From JAPLXD01 sp041661585 (lineage in GTDB: Bacteria > Patescibacteriota > Minisyncoccia > Moranbacterales > UBA11712), in NCBI GenBank assembly GCA_041661585.1, contig JBAZUC010000001.1:1-38128 (forward strand): a stretch of DNA of 38,128 nt, given 5' to 3'. The position numbers and the translations under genes are program-made. Every line of letters begins with the position of its first letter. The first letter of the stretch is position 1. The notes under the pieces were generated by a model that was not told the DNA's origin, did no database searches, and was given only the letters and a program-made list of their open reading frames with translations. Shown here piece after piece: positions 7,299-14,712 of the stretch.

Positions 7299-9716
7299 AT
7301 GCGCAACAAAAAAATCTCCTCCATCGCAGCCGTTTTTGCGATCGCCATCGCCCTTTTTTCTGCCGCAAATTTCGCTCGGGCAGAGACAAATTCCATAATA
7401 ATAAGCGAAGTCCTCCTAAATGGGCAAGATGGAAAAGAATTTATAGAACTATATAATTCAACTGACACAACCGTTGATATGAGCGGCTGGATTTTGAATT
7501 ACTATTCCAAAGATCGCGATTGGATCAGCCCTTATCGCAAAAAATTCTTTCCCGCTAATTCCGTCCTGGGTCCGAATGAATTTTTCCTCATTTCCATAAA
7601 AACTGGAGACTATTCTGAAGAAGGTGCTTGGAATTTAGGCTATTCCAGCTATCAGTTGAACAACGCTGATGGCGCAATAGGAGTTTTTTCTAACGAAAAT
7701 TTTTCCAAGCAAAATGCCATAGATGTTTTGAGCTGGGGCGATGCAAAAGTTAATTTATTTGAAGGACTTTCAGCTCCTGTGAATAAAAGTTTGGAAAAAA
7801 TTGATTTTTTGGGCGATAATACCAGAGAAAACTGGCAGGAAAGCTGCAAAGAGGACGGCACGCCCGGTGAGGATCCAAAAACATGCGGCGCAGAATTGGA
7901 TTCTTCGCCCGAAGATGATGGAACATCCGATCCCGCCGAAGAAGCCTCCTTGGATAGCGATGACAAAACCGACGCCTCAGAAAAAGTGTACTCAAAAAAC
8001 CTAAAAATCACTGAACTTTTTCCAAATCCTTCATCGGATGAAGATGCCGGCGAATTCACGGAAATATACAATGCCGATTCAAAAGAAATCATTGAGTTGT
8101 CCGGCTGGAAGTTGGAAGACAAAACCGGAAACTCCTATCCGCTTCCCGATGTATCACTGCAACCCGGCAAATATCGCGCTTTTTATCGGAATAGTTCCAA
8201 ATTTTCCCTGAACAATACGGGCAGTGAAGAAATTTTTCTGAAAAATCCGATTGGAGAGGTCGTCGACCACATTTCCTATTCCGGAACCGTGAAAGAAGAT
8301 TCTGCATATGCCTTATCGGATAGTGATTTTCTCTGGACATCCTCTCCCACGCCCGGAGAGAAAAATATCTTTGATGCTCCTTCCATAGAGGCTTCTATAG
8401 AAGCCTCTATGGAAGATTCCTCGGGTAGTGATGGCGGCGCGGCAACTGACGGGAATGTATATCTCAGCGAAATCCTGCCCAATCCCAAGGACGGATCCGA
8501 CGGCGAATATATCGAGATTGCAAACGGCAACATCGAACCAGTCGACCTTTTCGGCTGGCGCATCAAAGACACTTCCAAAAGCAAAGGCTATCAATTCAAG
8601 GAACATACTATCATAGATCCCGGAGAATATCTGGCCGTTTATCGCCCTGATTCCAAAATAGCGCTCAATAATTCGGACGAATCGGTATATTTGTACAATC
8701 CGAAAAACGAAATTGCTTCGAGCGTGTCTTTTGCAAAATCAATCAAAAATTCTTCGTACAATTTCGACAGAGAAGTTTGGAAATGGAGCAAGTATTTGAC
8801 GCCGAGCAAGAAAAACAAATTCGATTCCCAGCCTTCGGTGAAAATCACCAAGCCAAAGCACGCTTACAAAGACCTTTTCACGGAATTCAGCGCCAATGCC
8901 AAGGATAAAGAAACGAAAAAACTGAAGTATTCTTGGGATTTCGGCGACGGGAAGAAAAGCGCTCTCGCGAAAACTTCGCACAAATATCTCGACACCGGAA
9001 AATATACCGTGACGCTTTCTGTCACTGACGATTCGCAAGCGGTCGAAAAAAATTTCACGCTCGAAGTGAAAAAATATCCTCGCCCGAATCTCGAGATCGT
9101 AAAAATCATTCCAAATCCCGCCGGATCTGACACAGAAACGGAGACTATTGATCTGAAAAACAATTCTAACAAGAAAATCAATCTCACGGGCTGGAAAATC
9201 GCCACCGGATCTGGAGAAAAAATATATAATCACCCAATCAGCGAGGAATTTTCGCTCGACGCCAACGAAACAAAAACCATCACCCGTGAATTTTCCAAAT
9301 TTTCTCTCAATAATAAGGCCGGAAAGATTCAACTCATCATGCCCGACGGGAAGGTGGCGGACGTTGTTGAATACGCAAAAGAAAAAATCACTGAAGATGA
9401 AGCTTATGCGAAAATAGACGGCGAGTGGCAGTGGCTCGAGCCGGGCGAAAAAGACGAAAACACGGACGAATCAGATACAACGGAAGATGACACTGCCGTC
9501 GATGATCAATATAAAGACAAAAACGGCGAGGTTCTTGGCGTAAGTGATGAAAATCAATTAGCTTCCTCAAGCTACAACTCCTCATTCAACTCCGAAAGCG
9601 CCTATATTTTTTTAAGCCGGATCAACTTCGTGCCTTTATCCAAGCAAGAAACAAAATATTGTTCTGCAAACAGTCCATCTTCTAACATCGCCTATCTCAT
9701 TGCTTCGCTAATTTGA
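7299..9716 (+). CDS. Secreted multi-domain lamin-tail (LTD) and PKD surface protein
   Basis: 805 residues. A signal peptide (basic MRNKK, hydrophobic core, ARAET cleavage region near residue 28) starts the protein. Four lamin-tail-like domains begin near residues 32, 233, 385 and 597 (repeated themes: SEVLLNG or TELFPNPSSD, then GEFTEIYN and LSGWKLEDK). A PKD domain lies at ~513-595 (YSWDFGDGKKS, YLDTGKYTVTLSVTDDS). Linkers are acidic and Ser-rich. The C-terminus (~720-805) is Asp/Glu-rich and ends without a clear membrane anchor or sortase motif. LTD proteins are common on CPR cell surfaces and are thought to mediate adhesion or wall binding. A TATAAT box at 7272-7277 precedes the ATG. A perfect palindrome lies in the LTD2-LTD3 linker. 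Confidence 0.88.
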   Translation: MRNKKISSIAAVFAIAIALFSAANFARAETNSIIISEVLLNGQDGKEFIELYNSTDTTVDMSGWILNYYSKDRDWISPYRKKFFPANSVLGPNEFFLISIKTGDYSEEGAWNLGYSSYQLNNADGAIGVFSNENFSKQNAIDVLSWGDAKVNLFEGLSAPVNKSLEKIDFLGDNTRENWQESCKEDGTPGEDPKTCGAELDSSPEDDGTSDPAEEASLDSDDKTDASEKVYSKNLKITELFPNPSSDEDAGEFTEIYNADSKEIIELSGWKLEDKTGNSYPLPDVSLQPGKYRAFYRNSSKFSLNNTGSEEIFLKNPIGEVVDHISYSGTVKEDSAYALSDSDFLWTSSPTPGEKNIFDAPSIEASIEASMEDSSGSDGGAATDGNVYLSEILPNPKDGSDGEYIEIANGNIEPVDLFGWRIKDTSKSKGYQFKEHTIIDPGEYLAVYRPDSKIALNNSDESVYLYNPKNEIASSVSFAKSIKNSSYNFDREVWKWSKYLTPSKKNKFDSQPSVKITKPKHAYKDLFTEFSANAKDKETKKLKYSWDFGDGKKSALAKTSHKYLDTGKYTVTLSVTDDSQAVEKNFTLEVKKYPRPNLEIVKIIPNPAGSDTETETIDLKNNSNKKINLTGWKIATGSGEKIYNHPISEEFSLDANETKTITREFSKFSLNNKAGKIQLIMPDGKVADVVEYAKEKITEDEAYAKIDGEWQWLEPGEKDENTDESDTTEDDTAVDDQYKDKNGEVLGVSDENQLASSSYNSSFNSESAYIFLSRINFVPLSKQETKYCSANSPSSNIAYLIASLI
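8380..8415. repeat. 36-bp perfect palindrome inside the LTD gene
   Basis: Bases 8380-8397 are the exact reverse complement of 8398-8415, with no spacer. It encodes the linker residues around SIEASIEASMED between two lamin-tail domains, a place tolerant of insertion. Confidence 0.9.
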
Positions 9717-9721
9717 AAAAC

Positions 9722-9750
9722 TTGAAATAACCCTTCTTACGGGCTAGTAT
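9722..9750 (+). promoter_or_regulatory. Promoter of yebC-ruvC
   Basis: TTGAAA (9722-9727), 17-bp spacer, TAGTAT (9745-9750). Start expected near 9757, giving a leader of about 24 bases before the yebC ATG. Confidence 0.55.
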
Positions 9751-9780
9751 TAATTAAGCTAACACTTATCGTATTTCAAT

Positions 9781-10497
9781 ATGTCCGGACATTCGCATTG
9801 GGCGGGGATAAAACATAAAAAAGGAGTGGCCGACGCAAAACGCGCCGGGGTTTTCACAAAAGTCGCCCGGATCGTGACATTGGCTGCGAAAGATGGCGGG
9901 GGTAATCCGGATATGAATTTCAAACTGCGCCTCGCGATCAATCAGGCTCGCAGCGTGAATATGCCCAAAGACAACATCGATCGAGCAATCAAGCGCGGCA
10001 CGGGCGAGCTCAAAGACGCGGCGCAAATCGAGGAAATGACCTACGAAGCCATGGCGCCGGGAAACATCGCGATGCTTGTGAAAACTGCCACCGACAACAA
10101 AAACCGTACTGTTTCCGAACTCAAAGCGATTTTCAACAAAACGAATGTCAAAATGGTCCCCGCTGGAAGTTTCAAGCATCTCTTCAAGCAAGTTGGAATT
10201 ATTTATGTCGACACGACAGGGAAAAACGCGGACGAACTCGAGATGGCGGCGATTGATGCAGGCGCGCTCGACACGATTTTCCAAGGCGAACTGCTCCAGA
10301 TATGTACCGACCCAAAAGAACTGATGAAAGTCAGAAATGCTTTGGAAAAAGATGGCGTGGAGATTGACAACGCCAACATCATCTTCCATCCCCTTGATCC
10401 GATCGAAATCGACCCGCATACTAAAATCGACTACGAAAATCTTCTGGAAAAACTCGACGAGCTAGATGATGTTCAGGAGATATATGATAATCTATGA
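9781..10497 (+). CDS. yebC: YebC/PmpR family protein (TACO1-like)
   Basis: 238 residues, full length for the family. The N-terminal signature MSGHSHWAGIKHKKGVADAK and the following FTKVARIV are diagnostic. The central NPDMNFKLRLAINQARSVNMP and TATDNKNRTVSELKAIF segments also match. YebC proteins act as transcriptional regulators or, as shown for some bacterial and mitochondrial homologues, as translation factors that relieve ribosome stalling at proline-rich stretches. The yebC-ruvC order is widely conserved. The stop overlaps the ruvC start (ATGA), implying translational coupling. Confidence 0.96.
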   Translation: MSGHSHWAGIKHKKGVADAKRAGVFTKVARIVTLAAKDGGGNPDMNFKLRLAINQARSVNMPKDNIDRAIKRGTGELKDAAQIEEMTYEAMAPGNIAMLVKTATDNKNRTVSELKAIFNKTNVKMVPAGSFKHLFKQVGIIYVDTTGKNADELEMAAIDAGALDTIFQGELLQICTDPKELMKVRNALEKDGVEIDNANIIFHPLDPIEIDPHTKIDYENLLEKLDELDDVQEIYDNL

Positions 10498-10988
10498 AAA
10501 TACTCGGAATCGACCCCGGGACAGCCACGACCGGCTGGGCGGTGGTTGAAGAAAAAAATAAAAATTCAAAATTGATCGCTTGCGGGTGCGTGAATACTTC
10601 GAAATTCCATTCCGACGAAGAACGGCTAGTTGAAATTGGGCGCGACATCGCCTTACTCATCAAAAAATACAAACCCGACGAAGCCGCCATTGAAGACCTT
10701 TTCTTTTTCAAAAATCTCAAAACCGCCATCACCGTCGCTCAAGCGCGCGGAGTGATTTTATACGAAATCAAAAAAAATCTGGTTCCCCTGTCTTCCTATA
10801 CTCCGCTTCAAGTAAAGCAGGCGCTCACGGGATATGGGCGAGCGGACAAAAATCAGATGCAAGAAATGGTGAAAAATATCTTGTGCCTGAAGTCTATTCC
10901 TAAACCCGATGACGCGGCTGACGCTGTCGCCATCGCAATTTGCCATTCGAACTCGCGCCATATGAGAAATATCGGCAAAAAACATTGA
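10494..10988 (+). CDS. ruvC: Holliday junction resolvase RuvC
   Basis: 164 residues with the RNase H-like fold of RuvC. The catalytic acidic residues are all present: D7 in MKILGIDPGTATTGWAVV, the Glu of AIEDLFFFKN, and the paired Asp of DDAADAVAIAICH. The basic LTGYGRADKNQMQ segment contacts DNA. The dimer cuts the four-way junction symmetrically in the RuvABC resolvasome; ruvB is 7 kb upstream. Its ATG overlaps the yebC stop by 4 bases. An intrinsic terminator follows immediately. Confidence 0.97.
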   Translation: MKILGIDPGTATTGWAVVEEKNKNSKLIACGCVNTSKFHSDEERLVEIGRDIALLIKKYKPDEAAIEDLFFFKNLKTAITVAQARGVILYEIKKNLVPLSSYTPLQVKQALTGYGRADKNQMQEMVKNILCLKSIPKPDDAADAVAIAICHSNSRHMRNIGKKH

Positions 10989-10992
10989 CAAA

Positions 10993-11037
10993 CCCCTCAA
11001 AAGCAAGTAAGATAAATCCAGATTGAGGGGCTTTTTT
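10993..11037 (+). terminator. Intrinsic terminator after ruvC
   Basis: CCCCTCAA (10993-11000) pairs with TTGAGGGG (11023-11030) over a 22-nt loop, followed by C and TTTTTT. Confidence 0.85.
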
Positions 11038-11183
11038 ATTTTAAAATATACCATGCCCGATAGTAAAATTTTGACTAATTTTTAGTTAATTTGTTTCCTG
11101 CACGGGCTGTGAATTTGAGATTTTTATTTATTAATTCAGTATTTTAATTCGACTTTTTGTCGAGTCAAGATTCTACTACTGGG

Positions 11184-11828
11184 ATGAACCAATTCGTTTC
11201 ACTCGCCCTTTCCAACGGCGTGCCTCTGGATACGCTCGTTTTAGTGCTTATTTTGCCGATTATTGTTACTCTCATCGCTTTTTTTCGCCAGGTGATCGGG
11301 ATCAAGGCTTTCGGAATATACACTCCCGCGATCATCACTTTCGCCTTTTTGGCGACAAACCAGATCAAATACGGGATCATCATTTTTATCACCGTCATCG
11401 CCATCGGGACCTTCGTTCGCTTTCTTTTAAAACAATTTCGCTTGCTCTATCTTCCCCGCGTTGCGATCATGATCACGATTGTCGGATTTGCCATTCTTGC
11501 TCTCCTCATCATCGGCGGGATATACAACCGCACTGGGCTTGCAAGCGTCAGTATCTTTCCAATCCTCATCATGATCACGCTGGTTGAGAAATTCGTGGCT
11601 GTCCAAATCGAAAAAGGCGGTCGCACCGCCGTGATTCTCGCCATCGAAACACTTGTTATTTCCGTCATCGGCTACTACATCGCCAGCTGGCCATCCCTCA
11701 TCGGTTTCATTTTGAACTATCCGTGGATCAGTCTCTTCACTATCCCATTCAACATCTTCCTCGGAAAATGGACGGGACTGCGCATGAGTGAATATTTCCG
11801 ATTTCGTCAAATTATCAAATCCAAATGA
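11184..11828 (+). CDS. 7TM membrane protein of the ATP-grasp/retropepsin (RloB-like) system
   Basis: About 214 residues from the ATG at 11184; an upstream in-frame TTG at 11157 would add nine residues. Six to seven hydrophobic helices fill it, with the motif RQVIGIKAFGIYTPAIITFAF. This corresponds to the 7TM part of the 'inactive transglutaminase fused to 7TM' proteins that neighbour alpha-L-glutamate ligase-like ATP-grasp genes in many bacteria. Here the transglutaminase-like part is absent. It overlaps the ATP-grasp gene by 4 bases (ATGA), supporting a functional pair. It is probably the membrane platform of the peptide-modification system. Confidence 0.75.
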   Translation: MNQFVSLALSNGVPLDTLVLVLILPIIVTLIAFFRQVIGIKAFGIYTPAIITFAFLATNQIKYGIIIFITVIAIGTFVRFLLKQFRLLYLPRVAIMITIVGFAILALLIIGGIYNRTGLASVSIFPILIMITLVEKFVAVQIEKGGRTAVILAIETLVISVIGYYIASWPSLIGFILNYPWISLFTIPFNIFLGKWTGLRMSEYFRFRQIIKSK

Positions 11829-13231
11829 TAGCGTTCTTCAAGAATAGCCGAAAAATTCTCGGGATGAACGCCCGCAATTTGCAATTCATTCGTCCCAACA
11901 ATCTTCGCCGCGCCAAGCGTCTTGCCGACGACAAGCTTTTGAGCAAGCGCGTTTTGAAAAAAGCGGATCTGCCCGTCCCGGATTTGATCGCGAAGATAAG
12001 AAGCGCGGACGAACTTGAAAATTTTGATTGGAGTACTCTCCCGGAAAGTTTTGTCTTGAAGCCCAATCGCGGATTTGGCGGTGAAGGAATTTTGGTTGTC
12101 TATGGAAGAAAAAAGAATACTGACAACACATGGATCAAGGCTGACGGATCACTCATCACGATTGATGATATCAAAACGCACATCTCAAACATTCTGGATG
12201 GAAGCTATTCCCTTTCCGGAGTGCCGGATATCGCCTTTTTTGAAGAACGGCTGAAACTCTTGAAACTTTTCAAGCCTTATGCTTTCAAGGGGATCCCCGA
12301 CATAAGGATCATCATGTACAACAAGGTGCCTGTCATGGCGATGTTGCGCCTTCCCACGAAAGAGTCGAATGGAAAAGCCAATCTTCAGCAGGGCGGAGTC
12401 GGTGTGGGAATTGATATGGCCTCCGGCGTGACAACGACCGCCGTTTTTCGAAAAAACACGATCATTGAATATCTCCCCGGAACAAGACTGGTTCTTTCGG
12501 GAATAAGAATCCCCTATTGGAAAACAATCTTGGGCTTAGCTGTGCGCGCGCAAGAAGTTTCCGGCCTTGGATTTTTGGGAGCCGACATCGCGATCGATCG
12601 CGATCGCGGACCGGTGTTTTTGGAGCTCAACGCCCGGCCGGGACTCTCGATCCAAATCGCCAACCTCGACGGATTGCTCGGCCGCCTGCAACGCGTTGAG
12701 GGTCTCAAGATCAAAACCAACGAAAAAGGCGTCGCCGTCGGAATGAATCTTTTCGGTGGCGAAATCGAAGAAGAAATCGAGGATATTTCCGGGAAGAAAA
12801 TGCTTGGCACCATTGAAAAGGTGAGGCTCACTGGAAAAAATGAAAAAGAAATTGAAGTTGAAGCGCGAATCGACACTGGAGCTGGTATTTCTTCGATAGA
12901 CAAAGAGCTCGCCCGTGAGTTGGGTTTCGAAGAGGCTGTGAAATATTGGGAAGATTTTCATCTGGACCGGGTTTTGAGCGATGAGGAGATCAAAAAGTTG
13001 AGCGCCGACGAGACATGGAAAAAACTTGAGCAGCACCCAGATATCGTGGGCGTCGCCAAGACCTTTTCTTCACATGGAGCAACTTATCGAATTGAAATAA
13101 GAATCAATTTGATCCTGAATGATACACTCGTTGTTTCGACTATTTCCATTGCCAACCGATCCGGCATGAAGTATCCCATCTTGATCGGACGGCGCGATCT
13201 CAAGAAATTTTTAATTAATCCTGCACAATAA
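11825..13231 (+). CDS. Alpha-L-glutamate ligase-like ATP-grasp fused to RimB-like retropepsin protease
   Basis: 468 residues, two domains. Residues ~20-290 are a RimK-type ATP-grasp ligase: phosphate-binding loop VLKPNRGFGGEGI (77-89), and the metal-binding FLELNARPGL (265-274). Residues ~328-465 match the RimB/PF05618 retropepsin-like 'ATP-dependent zinc protease' family, with the aspartyl-protease signature ARIDTGAGISS (D350). In proteobacteria these domains are normally separate genes next to a 7TM transglutaminase-like gene; here ligase and protease are one polypeptide. By analogy the ligase would add amino acids or peptides (RimK adds Glu to a C-terminus) and the protease would trim them. 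The real substrate is unknown. The next gene starts 2 bases after the stop. Confidence 0.85.
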   Translation: MIAFFKNSRKILGMNARNLQFIRPNNLRRAKRLADDKLLSKRVLKKADLPVPDLIAKIRSADELENFDWSTLPESFVLKPNRGFGGEGILVVYGRKKNTDNTWIKADGSLITIDDIKTHISNILDGSYSLSGVPDIAFFEERLKLLKLFKPYAFKGIPDIRIIMYNKVPVMAMLRLPTKESNGKANLQQGGVGVGIDMASGVTTTAVFRKNTIIEYLPGTRLVLSGIRIPYWKTILGLAVRAQEVSGLGFLGADIAIDRDRGPVFLELNARPGLSIQIANLDGLLGRLQRVEGLKIKTNEKGVAVGMNLFGGEIEEEIEDISGKKMLGTIEKVRLTGKNEKEIEVEARIDTGAGISSIDKELARELGFEEAVKYWEDFHLDRVLSDEEIKKLSADETWKKLEQHPDIVGVAKTFSSHGATYRIEIRINLILNDTLVVSTISIANRSGMKYPILIGRRDLKKFLINPAQ

Positions 13232-13233
13232 GT

Positions 13234-14187
13234 ATGATAAAGAATCCACCGATTATAAAAAAGGTTGTTCGCGAAATGGGGGGGCGGATAGAAGAGCTGA
13301 TCCCAAGAAGAGGTTATTTTTACATTTTCTTGAAGGGAAAAAGAATTCTCGTATCAAGAAAATTCAAGATCGCCAGCAATTTAACTACCGGTGAAGAAAC
13401 CACCAAGTTCAAGGATCTCACCTATATTTTGCTCAATGAAAAAGGTATCCCGACGCCGAAAACCATATCTATTCACAAAAAACTTTCCCCCACCGAATTG
13501 CGGACCAGGCTCAAGACCCTGAAACTCCCTATGATCATCAAAGATGCCCAGGGATCACAAAGCCAAGGAATTTTTGCTAATATTGCTGATATAAAAACGG
13601 CCGAAAAGATAATAACCAAAGAAATAAAGAAGTTTCCACGATTGATCGCGCAGGAGATGGTAACAGGAGAAGAATATCGCATCACGGTTCTTGGAAATAA
13701 GTTGCTTGGCGCAGTGAAATTGATTCCGCCGCGAATCACTGGAAATGGAAAAGACAGCATAAGAAAGCTGATTGAAACAAAACAAGAAAATACACGCAGA
13801 AAAACTCCCTTCAATTCTTCTCTTAATGACACACTGTCTGAACAAGGATTTACGCTCCGCAGCAAACCAAAGAAGGGCGTCGTCGTCTATATAAGAAGAA
13901 ATTCCGTTCTCGACGAAGGCGGTGAAACGGAAGATGCAACAGACCAAATTAATGGCAAAATAAAGGCCATGTGCACAGCCGCCGCAATGGCGACCGGGAA
14001 ATATCTGGCCGGCATTGATGTGATGTGCGATGACATCTCAAAAGACCCGCGAAAACAAAATTTCAATATCATTGAGATAAACGGAAAACCCGATATCTAC
14101 CTTCACTACAATCCAACCCGCGGAAAAACCCGAAATGTCGTGAAAGATATCGTAAATTTTATTCTCAAACAAAAAAATATTGTTTAG
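13234..14187 (+). CDS. Second ATP-grasp amidoligase (cyanophycin synthetase/GshF-like)
   Basis: 317 residues with a complete ATP-grasp core: IPTPKTI lid strand (~72-78), glycine-rich PMIIKDAQGSQSQGIF (~99-114), the TGEEYRITVLGNKLLGAVKL block (~144-163), GNGKDSIRKLI (~170-180) typical of cyanophycin synthetase and GshAB/GshF ATP-grasp domains, and the metal-binding NIIEINGKPDI near the C-terminus. It has no GshA-type catalytic partner domain, so it presumably joins a free amine to a carboxylate on a peptide or small metabolite. It begins 2 bases after the ligase-protease fusion and is clearly in that operon. Confidence 0.85.
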   Translation: MIKNPPIIKKVVREMGGRIEELIPRRGYFYIFLKGKRILVSRKFKIASNLTTGEETTKFKDLTYILLNEKGIPTPKTISIHKKLSPTELRTRLKTLKLPMIIKDAQGSQSQGIFANIADIKTAEKIITKEIKKFPRLIAQEMVTGEEYRITVLGNKLLGAVKLIPPRITGNGKDSIRKLIETKQENTRRKTPFNSSLNDTLSEQGFTLRSKPKKGVVVYIRRNSVLDEGGETEDATDQINGKIKAMCTAAAMATGKYLAGIDVMCDDISKDPRKQNFNIIEINGKPDIYLHYNPTRGKTRNVVKDIVNFILKQKNIV

Positions 14188-14205
14188 CTTTGGGTATAAT
14201 ATAAT

Positions 14206-14709
14206 ATGGCTCGCAAACGCATCCAGGTGAGCTCCTTGGCTCATCCGTCACAATCAGAACGGACTGCAATTCTTGATTTTCATAACCAGAATTTTCCAAA
14301 TTCGAAATGGAGCGAGCAGTCTTTTAAAAAATATTTTACCAACACGCCCCACCATCCTGTCTGTATAGCCATACGAAACGGAAAAATATTCACTGGGATC
14401 GCAATAGGAAGATTTTCCACAAATAGTCGATCCAGCCTGAACTTGGCCACCCTACTGGTCTCAAAGCGGTGCCGAGGAAAAGGTTATGGGGATGTTTTGA
14501 TAAAAGAATTTTTCAAGTCTGCTGCGAGCATACTCCCTTTGAAAAAAATTCACCTTCATTTTCGAGATTCCAATGGTCAGATAGAAAATTTCTACAAACG
14601 CTTCGGCTTTGAAAAGCACGGTATCTGCGGAAAATACTCGAACGGGGAAAAAAAGCACTATATGGAAATTGGCATAAAATCGATTCGAGCATATTTAAAA
14701 GATTTTTGA
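14206..14709 (+). CDS. GNAT-family N-acetyltransferase
   Basis: 167 residues with the GNAT fold. The acetyl-CoA pyrophosphate loop is visible as SKRCRGKGYGDVLIKEFF (~86-103), followed by a beta strand and the NGQIENFYKRFGFEKHG segment typical of motif B. It lies between an ATP-grasp gene and a metallopeptidase gene, 18 bases after the former and 3 bases before the latter. GNAT genes recur near peptide amidoligases, either as acetyltransferases or as aminoacyl/peptidyl transferases. A TATAAT box (14195-14200) precedes the ATG but has no matching -35. Confidence 0.85.
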   Translation: MARKRIQVSSLAHPSQSERTAILDFHNQNFPNSKWSEQSFKKYFTNTPHHPVCIAIRNGKIFTGIAIGRFSTNSRSSLNLATLLVSKRCRGKGYGDVLIKEFFKSAASILPLKKIHLHFRDSNGQIENFYKRFGFEKHGICGKYSNGEKKHYMEIGIKSIRAYLKDF

Positions 14710-14712
14710 CCT

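Noticed and set aside
7652..8122. Antisense ORF of 156 codons within the LTD gene
   Set aside because: It is a low-complexity Ser/Phe-rich shadow of an acidic Ser-rich coding region, with no start signal or homology features.
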